Shown: positions 35,924-46,719, numbered from the stretch's first letter. The stretch is DNA of 64,000 nucleotides from Nafulsella turpanensis ZLM-10 (GCF_000346615.1 NZ_ANNU01000015.1:42707-106706), one strand, 5' to 3'. Notes: generated by a model not told the origin, from the sequence alone. Numbers and translations are program-made.

Positions 35924-36084
35924 AGGAGCAAGGTATTTGATGTATCGCTATAATGAAAAAGAAATCTTTCTGTTTAGTTTATCTGTTAATGATTTAATCT
36001 TTTAGTAAAGGCTGCTGCGCACCCCTTTTTCATTAAGAAATATCTAAACTTTTTCTGCTTCTTTTGCTGTTACCTTTCTAAGCC

Positions 36085-36116
36085 TTGGCAAAGCTGCCAG
36101 GCGCTTCGTATTTTTG
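36085..36116 (+). promoter_or_regulatory. predicted uvrA promoter
   Basis: TTG (36085-36087) and TATTTTTG (36109-36116), 21 bases apart, fit the Bacteroidota consensus. The start site would lie just before the ATG at 36124, giving a very short or leaderless mRNA. Confidence 0.45.
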
Positions 36117-36123
36117 CAGACTT

Positions 36124-38970
36124 ATGAACCAGGATATTTTAGTAGCTTCTGAAGCAGAGCTCGATGAGCTCGACCCCAAACAATATATCATCATCAAAGG
36201 CGCACGCGTCAATAACCTGAAGAACCTGAGCGTGGCAATTCCCCGCAATAAGCTGGTGGTGGTTACCGGTGTTTCAGGTTCCGGAAAATCATCCCTGGCC
36301 TTCGATACTCTTTTTGCCGAAGGGCAGCGCATGTATGTGGAGAGCCTCAGTTCCTATGCCCGCCAGTTCCTGGGCCGGATGGAAAAGCCCGAGGTGGAGT
36401 ATATACGAGGTGTATCGCCGGCCATTGCCATTGAGCAAAAGGTATCGACGAAGAACCCACGCTCGACAGTTGGTACTACTACCGAAATTTACGATTACCT
36501 GAAACTGCTCTTTGCCAGAATCGGTACTACCTATTCGCCCATTAGCGGTGAAGAGGTAAAGCGCGATACAGTAACTGATGTGGTTAACTTTATTAACAGC
36601 CATGAAGAAGGCACCCGTCTGCTGATTCTCTGCCCTTTCGTGCGCCACACTGAGCGGAGCCTGAAGGAAGATTTTAAAGTGCTGATGAGTAAGGGCTACA
36701 CTCGTATTGTGGCCGATGGAGAAACAGTATTTATTGAAGAGCTGCTGGAGCAGGAAGAAAAAGAACTGCAAAAACAGAAATACGACCTGCTCATCGACCG
36801 GGCCAGCGTACAGCCCGATGATGAAGATAACCAGTTTCGCCTCTCCGACTCCGTGCAAACCGCTTTTTACGAGAGCCATGGCGATTGTATTATTGATATT
36901 GTAGGAAAGGGCCGCCATCACTTCTCCGACCGATTTGAGCTGGATGGGCTGCAGTTCGAAGAGCCTACTGTTAACCTTTTTACCTTCAATAATCCCTACG
37001 GTGCCTGCAAAACCTGCGAAGGTTTCGGGCAGGTGCTGGGTATCGACCCCGACCTGGTGATTCCGGATAAAAGCCTGAGCGTGTACGAAGGGGCCATTGC
37101 GCCCTGGCGGGGAGCGAGTATGCAGGAAGAGTGGCTTAAGCCGCTGCTGAAGAGAGGTATTGAGTTCGATTTTCCGGTGCACCGCCCTTATAACGAATTA
37201 ACAGAAGCTGAGCAGGAATTGCTCTGGACGGGCAACCGCTATTTTCGGGGCATCAACCAGTTCTTTATTTTCCTGCAGAGTAAGCTGCACAAGATTCAGT
37301 ACAGGGTTATGCTGTCGCGCTATCGTGGCCGCACTGCCTGCCCCGATTGCCGGGGAACACGTCTGCGGAAGGATGCACAGTATGTAAAAATTAATGGCAA
37401 GTCTATTGCCGACCTGGTGTTGATGCCGGTTAATCGGGTGAGCGAATTTTTCCGTCAGCTGGAGCTAACACCTCATCAGCAGAAAGTGGCGGAGCGTATC
37501 CTGAAAGAAATTGTAAATCGCCTGGAGTATCTGGAGCACGTTGGGCTCGAATACCTGACTCTGAACCGGGTGGCCAATACCCTTTCCGGCGGAGAGTTTC
37601 AGCGGATTAAGCTGTCTACTTCCCTTGGTTCAGCGCTGGTAGGCTCCATGTATATACTCGATGAGCCTAGTATTGGTCTGCATCCGCGCGACACTACCCG
37701 CCTGATTAGTGTACTGGAGTTACTGCGTAACCTGGGTAACACGGTAATTGTAGTAGAGCATGAAGAAGAAGTAATGAAGGCAGCCGACCAGATTCTGGAT
37801 ATTGGTCCCGATGCCGGTTCACACGGTGGGGAGCTGGTATTCCAGGGCTCACTCGAGGAGCTGATGGCCGACGGGCAAACCCATACCGCCCGCTATCTGA
37901 GCGAGCGTGAGCAAATTCCGGTGCCGGACTTCCGCCGCAGGTGGCGCGACAGGATTGAACTAAAAGGCTGCCGCGAAAACAACCTGAAGAATGTAGATGT
38001 GCAGATTCCGCTGGGGGTTCTTAGTGTCATTACAGGCGTATCTGGTTCCGGAAAATCAACCCTGATCAAGAAAATTCTGTACCCGGCGGTAGGCAAACTC
38101 CTGGGCACGGTCAATGAAAGCACGGGCAAGTTCGATAAGCTGGAAGGCGATTATAAAAAAATTACACAGGTAGAGTTTGTGGATCAGAACCCGATTGGTA
38201 AGAGCTCGCGCTCCAACCCGGTAACCTATGTAAAGGCTTACGATGCCATTCGCCAGCTCTATGCCGACCAGCCCCTGGCGAAGCAGCGCGGTTATAAACC
38301 TTCGCACTTTAGCTTTAACGTGGAAGGCGGGCGTTGCGAAATTTGTCAGGGCGAAGGACAGGTAAAAATAGAAATGCAGTTTATGGCCGACATTTACCTG
38401 ACCTGCGAAGGTTGCGGCGGCAAGAGGTTTAAGCAGGAAGTGCTTGATATTAAGTTCAGAGATAAGGATATATCGGAAGTGCTGGACATGACAGTGGATG
38501 ACAGCATTGAATTTTTTGCACAGCAATCGGCGGTAATCAATAAACTGGCTCCTTTGCAGGAAGTAGGCCTGGGGTATATTACCCTCGGGCAGAGCAGCAA
38601 CTCTCTGAGTGGTGGCGAGGCGCAGCGCGTTAAACTGGCCAGCTTCCTGGGCAAGGGGACTAATACCACCAAAGGGCATATTCTCTTTATTTTCGACGAA
38701 CCAACCACCGGGCTGCATTTCCAAGACATTAATAAACTACTCAAATCCATTAATGCCCTGGTAGAGCAGGGGAATTCGGCTGTTATTATTGAGCATAATA
38801 TGGAGGTGATTAAAACAGCCGACCACATCATCGATATGGGCCCAGAAGGTGGCGAAGGTGGCGGCAATGTTACCTTTACCGGCACGCCGGAAGAGATGGT
38901 TAAGCTGAAGGACAACTATACGGCAGCATACTTGAAAGAGAAACTGCCTGATGGAGCCAAGCGAAATTAA
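36124..38970 (+). CDS. uvrA: excinuclease ABC subunit A
   Basis: A 948-residue UvrA, full length. It has two ABC ATPase modules: Walker [15 protein letters not shown] (near residue 45) and [13 protein letters not shown] (near 640), ABC signatures [13 protein letters not shown] and [13 protein letters not shown], and Walker B segments ending [13 protein letters not shown] and [13 protein letters not shown]. Zinc-finger cysteine pairs are seen as [16 protein letters not shown] and [16 protein letters not shown]. It recognises bulky DNA damage and loads UvrB. The start is the ATG at 36124; upstream in-frame codons read through the promoter. No SOS-type operator was seen. Confidence 0.97.
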   Translation: MNQDILVASEAELDELDPKQYIIIKGARVNNLKNLSVAIPRNKLVVVTGVSGSGKSSLAFDTLFAEGQRMYVESLSSYARQFLGRMEKPEVEYIRGVSPAIAIEQKVSTKNPRSTVGTTTEIYDYLKLLFARIGTTYSPISGEEVKRDTVTDVVNFINSHEEGTRLLILCPFVRHTERSLKEDFKVLMSKGYTRIVADGETVFIEELLEQEEKELQKQKYDLLIDRASVQPDDEDNQFRLSDSVQTAFYESHGDCIIDIVGKGRHHFSDRFELDGLQFEEPTVNLFTFNNPYGACKTCEGFGQVLGIDPDLVIPDKSLSVYEGAIAPWRGASMQEEWLKPLLKRGIEFDFPVHRPYNELTEAEQELLWTGNRYFRGINQFFIFLQSKLHKIQYRVMLSRYRGRTACPDCRGTRLRKDAQYVKINGKSIADLVLMPVNRVSEFFRQLELTPHQQKVAERILKEIVNRLEYLEHVGLEYLTLNRVANTLSGGEFQRIKLSTSLGSALVGSMYILDEPSIGLHPRDTTRLISVLELLRNLGNTVIVVEHEEEVMKAADQILDIGPDAGSHGGELVFQGSLEELMADGQTHTARYLSEREQIPVPDFRRRWRDRIELKGCRENNLKNVDVQIPLGVLSVITGVSGSGKSTLIKKILYPAVGKLLGTVNESTGKFDKLEGDYKKITQVEFVDQNPIGKSSRSNPVTYVKAYDAIRQLYADQPLAKQRGYKPSHFSFNVEGGRCEICQGEGQVKIEMQFMADIYLTCEGCGGKRFKQEVLDIKFRDKDISEVLDMTVDDSIEFFAQQSAVINKLAPLQEVGLGYITLGQSSNSLSGGEAQRVKLASFLGKGTNTTKGHILFIFDEPTTGLHFQDINKLLKSINALVEQGNSAVIIEHNMEVIKTADHIIDMGPEGGEGGGNVTFTGTPEEMVKLKDNYTAAYLKEKLPDGAKRN

Positions 38971-39142
38971 ATTCGGCCATTGGGAAACAGAAGTAAATCA
39001 GCGGAAAAGGATAAATGTTTTTAACTTTAAAGCTTTGCTTATAAAATTGTAAATGTTGTATTAAATAAATGTTAAGCTTTTATAATAAAAGGCATCGACA
39101 GCTATAAAATGGCATCTTGCGGTATCTCAAACTTTAACCAAG

Positions 39143-41781
39143 ATGAAAACCGCAAGAATTTCCATTTTTTTGTGGAGCCTGATGCTGGCAAAGCTGGCAT
39201 TTGCACAGGCACCCGCCGGCTATTATGATGCCGCCACCGGCCTGCAGGGCGAACAGTTAAAAGCTGCCCTCAACGACATTATCGACGGCCACACATCTTA
39301 TCCTATCCCTATTCCAGTAGTAGCACCGATGTGTGGGATATTTTAAAAGAAACTGACCGAGACCCGAATAACCCTGCCAATGTAAAAGGGATTTATTCGG
39401 GTTTTTCGATGGATGCTGCCAAAGAATATGACAGTGGTAATGGCTGGAACCGGGAGCATGTGTGGGCCAAGTCGCGTGGCGATTTTGGTACTACTCAGGG
39501 GGCCGGCACAGACCTGCACCACATACGGGCGTCCGATATATCTACCAACTCAGCCCGTAATAACCGGAACTTCGATGAGGCCACTATACAATATGTCGAC
39601 GGCTCCGGAAACTACCAGGGCACTACGGAATCTTATACCAGTGATACAGAATGGATTTGGGAGCCGCCCCTGCAGGTGAAAGGCGATATTGCCCGTATGA
39701 TTTTTTACATGGCCACCCGCTACGAAGGAGAAAATGGTGAGCCCGACCTGGAACTGGTAGAAACGCTTCAGGATCGTCTCAGCAAGGAACCTTACCATGC
39801 CCGACTTTCGGTTTTAGTGCAGTGGCACCTCAACGATCCGGTCGATGACAGCGAGCGTAAGCGCCACGAAATTATTTACAATTACCAGCAAAACCGGAAT
39901 CCATTTATAGACCACCCTGAGTTTGTGTGCAATATCTGGACAGAAGCCTGCGGCGGAAGTGCACCAGCAAATTCCGCACCTGTCTTTGCCTCCAATCCTA
40001 CCCCTACAGCCACCGAAGGGCAGCTGTATACCTATAATATTTCTGCTACCGATGCCGATGGCGATGCGCTAAGCTTTAGCGCCACCAGTATTCCTGCCTG
40101 GGCAAGTCTGAGCGATAATGGCGATGGTAGCGCCGTATTAAGCGGTACCCCCGGCTCGGCCGATGTTGGTTCTTTTAATGTAGCTCTGGCGGTTAGCGAT
40201 GGCCAGCTGAGCACCGAGCAAACCTATACCCTTAGCGTGGAAAGTGCAGGAGGCGATACCGGCGATGGCTATGCCACAGACCTGCTTATTTCAGAATATA
40301 TCGAAGGATCCTCCTACAATAAAGGCCTTGAAGTAGCTAATTTTACGGGTGCTGCCCTAGACCTTTCGGCCTACGATTTGCGGAAGCAGGCTAATGGCTC
40401 CGGCGATTGGACTACTCCTCTTAAGCTGAGTGGTTCCCTTGCGCATGGAGAAGTATTTGTGCTGGTACACTCTTCGGCCATGAGCAGTATGCAGGCCGTT
40501 GCCGATATCAGTACGGGCTCAAGCGTAATGTCCTTTAACGGGAACGATGCCGTAGGGCTGTTCAAAAAAGGAGTTTTAATTGACATCTTGGGTGCCTTTA
40601 ACGATGCCTCCACCTATGGACAGGATGTGAGTCTAATCCGTAAGGCCGAGGCGGCAAGTCCATCAGAGAGCTACCTTGCAGGGGAATGGAATAGCTATAG
40701 CCAGGATTATGTGGCCGACCTGGGGCAGCATCATTTCTCAGGAGGTACTTCTACTGAACCTTCTACCTGTGTGGCTCCAACCAACCTTATGGCAGCTAAC
40801 GTTACTACATCAACAGCCGATTTGAGCTGGAGCGGACCTTCCGAAGCCAGTAGTTATGAAGTGCAGTACAAAGAAACTGCAGGAAGTAGCTGGCTTAGCT
40901 ATTCCACCTCTTCCGCTGCCCTTAGCTTAAACGGATTGACTGCTTCGACAGATTATGAATTTCAGGTAAAAACAGTTTGTGCAGATGGCAGTTCGGCCTT
41001 TACAGCTTCTGCCTATTTCCGTACCGCCGATCCTGCTGTGGTCAGCTACTGCAGCAGTTCAGCTTCTAATGCATCAGAAGAGTGGATTGCGCGGGTAGTC
41101 TTCAGTAATATCGATAATTCCTCCGGAAGTAATGGCGGCTATGGCGATTTCACAGGCCTTACTGCGAATGTAAACAGCGGACAGAGCTATTCCATCACCA
41201 TCTATCCAGACTGGGCTGGCCGCACGTATAATGAAGGGTACAGGGTTTGGATAGACTTTAATGTAGATGGCGACTTTTCAGATGCCGGGGAGCAGGTGCT
41301 GTCGCAGGGTAGAACGAAGAATACTGTCATCAATGGAAGTATCCAGGTTCCGGCCGGCGCCATTAGTGGCACTACCCGTATGCGCGTATCGATGAAGTAC
41401 AACAGAGAACCGGGGGCCTGTGAGAGCTTTAGCTATGGTGAAGTAGAGGATTATACGCTTAATATTTCTTCGGCTAACGCAAGAGTAGCAGCTGAGCAGC
41501 AGCCTGCAGATGCTGAGTTGGAAGAAGGTAAATCTCTGGTACAACTGTATCCGAACCCTGCCCGCAGGCACCTTTATGTAGAGGCAGGGCTGAAGAAAAA
41601 GGAAACAGCGATATTGAAGATTATCAACCTGAGCGGGAAAACAGTATATAAAGCTAAGCTGAAAGCCAGTGACCAAAACCGCAGAACAAAAATAGACACC
41701 AGGAAAATAGCCGCAGGTGTTTACCAGCTGATGATCATCAAGGGAAACCAGCAGGACAGCTTTCGTTTTGTGGTAGAATAA
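39143..41781 (+). pseudogene. secreted endonuclease I-family multidomain protein, frameshifted, T9SS cargo
   Basis: The gene starts at 39143 (signal peptide MKTARISIFLWSLMLAKLAFAQ) and continues in another frame from about 39310. TATCC at 39299-39303 is duplicated at 39304-39308. Removing one copy restores GHTSYPYSSSSTDVWDILKE and one frame of about 878 residues. Domains in order: endonuclease I with NREHVWAKSRGDFG and DLHHIRASD, a cadherin/Ig-like repeat (NSAPVFASNPTP...), a lamin-tail domain (LLISEYIEGSSYNKGLEV), a fibronectin III domain, a GEVED domain (WIDFNVDGDFSDAGEQV...GEVEDYTL) and a type IX sorting domain (VQLYPNPARRHLYVE...AAGVYQLMI). It would degrade extracellular DNA. It is either a recent pseudogene or phase variable; the downstream frame is otherwise intact for 816 residues. 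Confidence 0.88.
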
Positions 41782-41806
41782 AAAGAATAGTTTTGGAATT
41801 GAAAAC

Positions 41807-41833
41807 GCGGGGGCTTGAGCTCCCGCTTTTTTT
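41807..41833 (+). terminator. terminator of the nuclease gene
   Basis: GCGGGGGCT (41807-41815) pairs with AGCTCCCGC (41818-41826), one G-T pair, followed by seven T. Confidence 0.88.
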
Positions 41834-41879
41834 GTTTCAGAGAGAATTCTCCTGCAAAAGCTTGCCTTTACTTTTGCTG

Positions 41880-42482
41880 CTATTTTATTCGGACACCTAC
41901 TTTAATACCTGCATCTAAAATCCGCTCCGGATAATCCTCTCCTTTTATTGGCAAGCCACCATGCAGGTTCAGGTAAGGATTAACCTGCACTAACACATTA
42001 GGATGAAGGGCCAGCTCCCCTCCAATGCCCAGGCTGGCCCCTAAACCGCTCTGGTTGCTCAAAGGATTACTGCTGCTAAGGCCCAGGCTATTGCTCAAAT
42101 CAACATCCACCAGGGCTCCGCCAGAAATAAAGAAGTGCTCAGAGAGGTATAACCGCAGAAAGGCAGGCAGGTAGATAAGGTGAATATCGTACTGCGTATT
42201 TACCTGGGGAACATCCGGCATAAACACAGATGTGTGATTTAACTGGTTGTAATGGTAAAAAAGGCCGGTTTCAAGCTTCAGCTTTTCTCCTAACTCCCTG
42301 TAAAAAGTAGCGCCGAGCTCAAAGTTTTTTTTCAGCTCAAGGCTGGGTGCCCCTTCCAGAGAGGCGCGTAAAATGCTGGCATGGCCAGTTCCGGCTATTA
42401 AGCCAAAGCTATTTTTATTGCCTTCCTGCGCCAGAGCTGAAAAACTTATCAGCACCATTAAAGCTACCAGAAGTTTTTTCAT
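41880..42482 (-). CDS. outer-membrane beta-barrel protein (PorT-like)
   Basis: A 200-residue protein with signal peptide (MKKLLVALMVLISFSALAQ), followed by barrel-like strands (LKLETGLFYHYNQLNHT, YDIHLIYLPAFLRLYL, FFISGGALVDVDL, GLGASLGIGGELALHPN) and a C-terminal strand GIKVGVRIK. It is in the same broad family as the barrel at 28338. Role unknown. It is convergent with the nuclease gene and divergent from the TetR gene. Confidence 0.85.
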   Translation of the reverse strand: MKKLLVALMVLISFSALAQEGNKNSFGLIAGTGHASILRASLEGAPSLELKKNFELGATFYRELGEKLKLETGLFYHYNQLNHTSVFMPDVPQVNTQYDIHLIYLPAFLRLYLSEHFFISGGALVDVDLSNSLGLSSSNPLSNQSGLGASLGIGGELALHPNVLVQVNPYLNLHGGLPIKGEDYPERILDAGIKVGVRIK

Positions 42483-42743
42483 CAGTTATAACATTTAGGT
42501 TGTAGAGTAAGAAACTAGGTTGACATAAAATACATGCAACTTTAGCTCTTCCTTTCAGACACTAAAAGTAGCGGAACAGTTGGATGATTATATGAATATG
42601 CATGGGAAAAGTATTTTTATCCAAATCCCGTAATATATAATAGTATGCAGAAAAGGGCTGCCTGTCTCACGGAGGTGCTGCTCTCCTTTTATTAAGTAAT
42701 GTCGCCATCTACAACAATGGCTGTGATTTCCGGTTTTAAGGTA

Positions 42744-42777
42744 TAGTACCAGTGTACTAATTTAAACTTTTAGTACA
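42744..42777. promoter_or_regulatory. overlapping palindromes ahead of tetR
   Basis: TAGTAC-CAGT-GTACTA (42744-42759) is a perfect palindrome. TGTACTAA (42753-42760) and TTAGTACA (42770-42777) form a second one, 9 bases apart, sharing the middle half-site. The pair lies 32 bases before the TetR start, as expected of an autoregulatory operator. Binding is inferred. Confidence 0.55.
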
Positions 42778-42808
42778 ATCGCCCTACAATTTTTTTTATC
42801 TTACCGGA

Positions 42809-43447
42809 ATGAAGACCAAGGATCGGATACTTGAAGCAGCCCTCCAGTTATTTAATGAAGAAGGGGTAGGCAACATTAGTATGCGGCGGATTGCAGAAGA
42901 GGCTGGGATACAAATAGGTAACCTCACCTACCATTACCGCAACCGCGATACCCTTATAGAAGCCCTGCTGAACCAATTAATTGAGGAACTGGAAGGGGAA
43001 ATTACCAAAGCGCAGGGAGGCCCACCAGACCTGCGAATGCTCTGGAACAGCCTCTACAAAGCTTACCAAATCCAGAATCATTACCGGTTTATTATGCTGG
43101 ACCTGCTTCATATGTTCCGGCAGTACCCTCAGCTATTGCAGCAGTTTCGCGAAAATTACGAGCAGCGACGGCAGCAGGTAGCAGTGGCACTTTTTATGAT
43201 TGAAGCAGGCGGGGAGTTAAAGGCCGAGCCTGAACCAGGCTTTTACCAGCACTTCCTCTTGCCGCAGCTGTACTGCCTCAGCGACTTTTGGCTGTCGGAA
43301 GCGGAGCTGCTTTACAGTGGAAAAACAGAAGATAAACCGCTGCATTATGCTAAAATTACCTTCTCCATTTTACGCCCTCATTTGAGTGAAGAGGGCATTG
43401 AAACTTACCGGGAAATAATGGGTTCTGAGGCCAAAGGACACAAATGA
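42809..43447 (+). CDS. TetR family transcriptional regulator
   Basis: A 212-residue TetR protein. The DNA-binding domain is residues 1-50 (RILEAALQLFNEEGVGNISMRRIAEEAGIQIGNLTYHYRNRDTLIEALL). The rest is the helical ligand domain (TetR C-terminal, YRFIMLDLLHMFRQYPQLLQQF). The ligand is unknown. It probably binds the palindromes just upstream. The next gene in the same direction, 71 bases on, is the XRE-hydrolase fusion, a possible target. Confidence 0.9.
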   Translation: MKTKDRILEAALQLFNEEGVGNISMRRIAEEAGIQIGNLTYHYRNRDTLIEALLNQLIEELEGEITKAQGGPPDLRMLWNSLYKAYQIQNHYRFIMLDLLHMFRQYPQLLQQFRENYEQRRQQVAVALFMIEAGGELKAEPEPGFYQHFLLPQLYCLSDFWLSEAELLYSGKTEDKPLHYAKITFSILRPHLSEEGIETYREIMGSEAKGHK

Positions 43448-43518
43448 CGTATAAATGTCGTAAGGGCACCGCTACTAATTGCCTCTTCCAGCGATACTTT
43501 TGCTGAAGACCATTAACT

Positions 43519-45252
43519 ATGACAGCTATGTCGCTCGCAAAAAAAGTTTTACAGCTCCGAAAAGAAAAAGGCTACTCTCAGGAAGAGCTGGCGAACAAAG
43601 CCAATATCAGCCTGCGGACCCTTCAGCGGATAGAAAAAGGAGAAAGTGAGCCCCGCGGCCATACCCTTCGTGCCATTGCCGAAGTGCTGGAGGTGTCTGT
43701 GGAAGAACTGATGGATTTTACCAAAAAAGAAGATCGGGGTTTCCTGCAGCTCATGAGCCTTTCAGCCCTTTCTTACTGGTTTATGCCGCTGCTGAACGTA
43801 CTTGTGCCCATGGCACTGTGGCTGTTTAAGCGGGATAAAATTCAGGGTGTGGATAAATTAGGCAGACAGATTATTGTTTTCCAGCTTATCTGGTCAGTGA
43901 TTACCTACGGGTGCTTAATTGGCTTTGCCATGTTTAAAATTTTACACTGGCCGGCAGGTAATGCTGTACTGTTTACAGGTTTGTTTTTGTACGGGGCAAA
44001 TGTAGTATTTATTATGTATACTATCGTGCGACTGAGAAACGGTAGGCAGGTAAAAAAAATCGTTTCTTTAGTATTCATCCTTATTCTGGCTGCCTATCCG
44101 GCTGAATCGCAGGTAATGAGAATTGACGGGTCGAAAATAGAAGAGAAGGAAATAACAGAACGGATAAAGTCCCTGATGAAATCAGCAGAGGTAAGCGGCT
44201 TGGGGATTTCCATCTTCAATAATAATAAAATTGTCTATCAACGTGCTTTTGGCTACGGTAATGTAGCTACCAAAGATCCATTAAGCAGGAACAGTATATT
44301 TTACGGGGCTTCTCTGAGTAAGGCAGTATTCGCGAATTTAGTGATGCAACTGGTGGAGGAGGGAAAGATTAATCTTGATACTCCCCTGCAGGATTACCTT
44401 GATAAACCACTGCCTGAATACACATTTCAAAAAAGCTGGCGGGGGTATAATGACTTACAGGAAGACAGGAGGTATGAAAAAATAACAGCAAGAATGTGCC
44501 TGACGCATACCACCGGCTTTCCTAACTGGCGCTTTTTAACCAATAGTGGGTTCGATACAGAAGGAAAGCTTTATTTCCGCATTGAGCCCGGAACCCGCTA
44601 TAGCTACTCCGGAGAAGGATTTGCACTGCTTCAGTTTGTGGTAGAACAAATTATGGGGCAGGGGCTTGAAGAAATGGCTCAGGAACGAATATTTGAACCT
44701 TTGGGAATGGACAATACAAGCTACATTTACGTATGGCAGGAGGGAATGGAAAGCCGGTATGCTTATGGTCATGACGAGCATCAAAATGTATTGCCTAAAG
44801 ATGAGGCAGATGAAGCGGGAGCTGCAGGCAGTTTGGGAACTACCCTTTCAGACTATTCTAAATTTCTTGAGGCTGTCTTAAATCAAGAACTATTAGAGAA
44901 AAGCTCTATCCAGGAGATGTTTAAAAAGCAAATTTCGATAAGCAGTAAACAACAATTCGGCCCCAATGCCTTCATTGATACTCATGAAAATAAAGATATA
45001 GATTTAGGATATGGATTAGGTTGGGGATTACTTACATCACCACATGGATTAGGTGCTTTTAAAGAAGGACATTCGGAAGGCTATCAACACTATTCAATCC
45101 TTTTCCCCAATACTGGTACCGGTGTGCTGATGATGACAAACAGCAATAACGGAGAAAGTATTTTTAAAGAATTGCTGGAGCTGACCATTGCGGATGTTTA
45201 TACCCCCTGGCAATGGGAAAATTATATTCCTTTTAATGAAAAAGAAAAGTAA
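43519..45252 (+). CDS. XRE DNA-binding / membrane / serine beta-lactamase-fold fusion protein
   Basis: A single 577-residue frame joins three modules. Residues 6-62 are a cytoplasmic XRE helix-turn-helix (LRKEKGYSQEELANKANISLRTLQRIEKGESEPRGHTL). Residues 75-172 hold about four hydrophobic helices of the DUF4870 type often attached to XRE domains in this phylum. Residues 179-197 (KKIVSLVFILILAAYPAESQ) look like a signal peptide without its Met. Residues 215-565 form a class C beta-lactamase/DD-peptidase fold with S265-L-S-K268, Y363-S-G and H518-S-E-G. The hydrolase would face the periplasm while the HTH stays in the cytoplasm. This is similar in logic to beta-lactam receptors such as BlaR1, but in one DNA-binding chain. 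Activity, ligand and target are unknown. It could also be an accidental fusion. Confidence 0.85.
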   Translation: MTAMSLAKKVLQLRKEKGYSQEELANKANISLRTLQRIEKGESEPRGHTLRAIAEVLEVSVEELMDFTKKEDRGFLQLMSLSALSYWFMPLLNVLVPMALWLFKRDKIQGVDKLGRQIIVFQLIWSVITYGCLIGFAMFKILHWPAGNAVLFTGLFLYGANVVFIMYTIVRLRNGRQVKKIVSLVFILILAAYPAESQVMRIDGSKIEEKEITERIKSLMKSAEVSGLGISIFNNNKIVYQRAFGYGNVATKDPLSRNSIFYGASLSKAVFANLVMQLVEEGKINLDTPLQDYLDKPLPEYTFQKSWRGYNDLQEDRRYEKITARMCLTHTTGFPNWRFLTNSGFDTEGKLYFRIEPGTRYSYSGEGFALLQFVVEQIMGQGLEEMAQERIFEPLGMDNTSYIYVWQEGMESRYAYGHDEHQNVLPKDEADEAGAAGSLGTTLSDYSKFLEAVLNQELLEKSSIQEMFKKQISISSKQQFGPNAFIDTHENKDIDLGYGLGWGLLTSPHGLGAFKEGHSEGYQHYSILFPNTGTGVLMMTNSNNGESIFKELLELTIADVYTPWQWENYIPFNEKEK

Positions 45253-45513
45253 GGGCCCCCAGCCAAAATACAGGCTCCACCAGCATTTCCTGTCAGTCTG
45301 AGCAGTCATTTACACACTTCCTCCTCCGCAACCGACAAATAAAACTTCCCACCATCCCTGTTCAGAAAGGAGAGGCCTTCCCTTTTACGCTGAATTCAGG
45401 ATAACATTCCGGCAGGCAAACCGATTAGTATAAAAGGTTTATCGATTAAAAATTCTTAATATTGCCCCGCAAAGGCAAAGCCGAATTTTTTGAATCTTAA
45501 ATATTTAATATCA

Positions 45514-46719
45514 ATGGGAAAAGTTTTAATTATTGGGGCCGGTGGTGTCGGCAATGTTGTGGTAAAAAAATGCGCCGCACTACCTGAAGTATTTACCGAC
45601 ATTATGCTGGCCAGCCGTACGCTGTCGAAGGTAGAAAAAATTGCCCAAGAAGTAGGTGGTGACCGTGTTAAAACGGCCAAAGTCGATGCCGACAATGTGG
45701 ATGAACTGGTAAAGCTCATCAACAGCTACAAGCCGGACCTTGTAATTAACGTGGCCCTGCCTTACCAGGACCTCCCAATTATGGATGCCTGCCTCGAGAC
45801 CGGCGTGCATTACCTCGATACCGCCAACTATGAGCCGAAGGAAGAAGCCAAGTTCGAATATAAGTGGCAGTGGGCTTACCAGGACCGCTTTAAGCAAAAA
45901 GGCTTAATGGCCCTGCTCGGTTGCGGCTTCGACCCTGGCGCCACGCAGGCATTTACTGCCCATGCTGCCAAGCACCACTTCGACGAAATCCATTACCTCG
46001 ACATTATCGACTGTAATGCCGGTAGTCACGGGAAGGCCTTTGCCACCAACTTCAACCCCGAAATTAACATACGCGAAATTACCCAAAATGGTAAGTACTG
46101 GGAAAATGGCCAGTGGGTGGAAATCCCGCCAATGTCTATCCATAAGCCTATCGATTACCCAAACATTGGCCCAAAGGAAAGCTACCTCTTGTTCCACGAA
46201 GAGCTGGAGTCGCTGGTAAAGAACTTCCCTACCATTAAACGTGCCCGCTTCTGGATGACCTTCGGTCAGGAATACATCACTCACCTGCAGGTGCTGCAAA
46301 ATGTAGGCATGACCAGCATTCAGCCTATCAAGTTCCAGGGAATGGATATTGTGCCGCTTGAATTCCTGAAAGCGGTACTACCAGAGCCGGGCGAGCTGGG
46401 CGAAAACTATACCGGCCAGACTTCTATTGGCTGCCAGATTAAAGGTATTAAAGACGGCAAAGACAAAACCTATTACATCTGGAATAACTGCAAGCACGAA
46501 GATGCCTATAAAGAAGTAGGTGCTCAGGGCGTAAGCTATACCACCGGTGTACCTGCCATGATTGGTGCCATGCTCATGCTCAAAGGCGAGTGGATGAAGC
46601 CCGGCGTATACAATGTCGAAGAAATGAACCCCGATCCTTTCATGGATGCCATGAACAAATATGGCCTACCATGGCACGAGAAAGAAGGCATCGAGCTGCC
46701 GCATGAGTATCCTGCCTGA
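45514..46719 (+). CDS. carboxynorspermidine synthase (saccharopine dehydrogenase-like)
   Basis: A 401-residue saccharopine-dehydrogenase-family enzyme. The N-terminal Rossmann motif VLIIGAGGVGNVVVKKCAA binds NAD(P)H. ASRTLSKVEKIA, VINVALPYQDLPIMDAC and LLGCGFDPGATQAFTAHA match carboxynorspermidine dehydrogenase of the alternative spermidine pathway. It condenses aspartate semialdehyde with a diamine (putrescine or diaminopropane) reductively. The start at 45514 (MGKVLIIGAG) is the natural one. It precedes nspC, the next enzyme, with an S23 cassette between. Confidence 0.9.
   Translation: MGKVLIIGAGGVGNVVVKKCAALPEVFTDIMLASRTLSKVEKIAQEVGGDRVKTAKVDADNVDELVKLINSYKPDLVINVALPYQDLPIMDACLETGVHYLDTANYEPKEEAKFEYKWQWAYQDRFKQKGLMALLGCGFDPGATQAFTAHAAKHHFDEIHYLDIIDCNAGSHGKAFATNFNPEINIREITQNGKYWENGQWVEIPPMSIHKPIDYPNIGPKESYLLFHEELESLVKNFPTIKRARFWMTFGQEYITHLQVLQNVGMTSIQPIKFQGMDIVPLEFLKAVLPEPGELGENYTGQTSIGCQIKGIKDGKDKTYYIWNNCKHEDAYKEVGAQGVSYTTGVPAMIGAMLMLKGEWMKPGVYNVEEMNPDPFMDAMNKYGLPWHEKEGIELPHEYPA

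Noticed and set aside
36289..37182. 297-codon minus-strand frame inside uvrA
   Set aside because: Antisense shadow of a well-supported gene.
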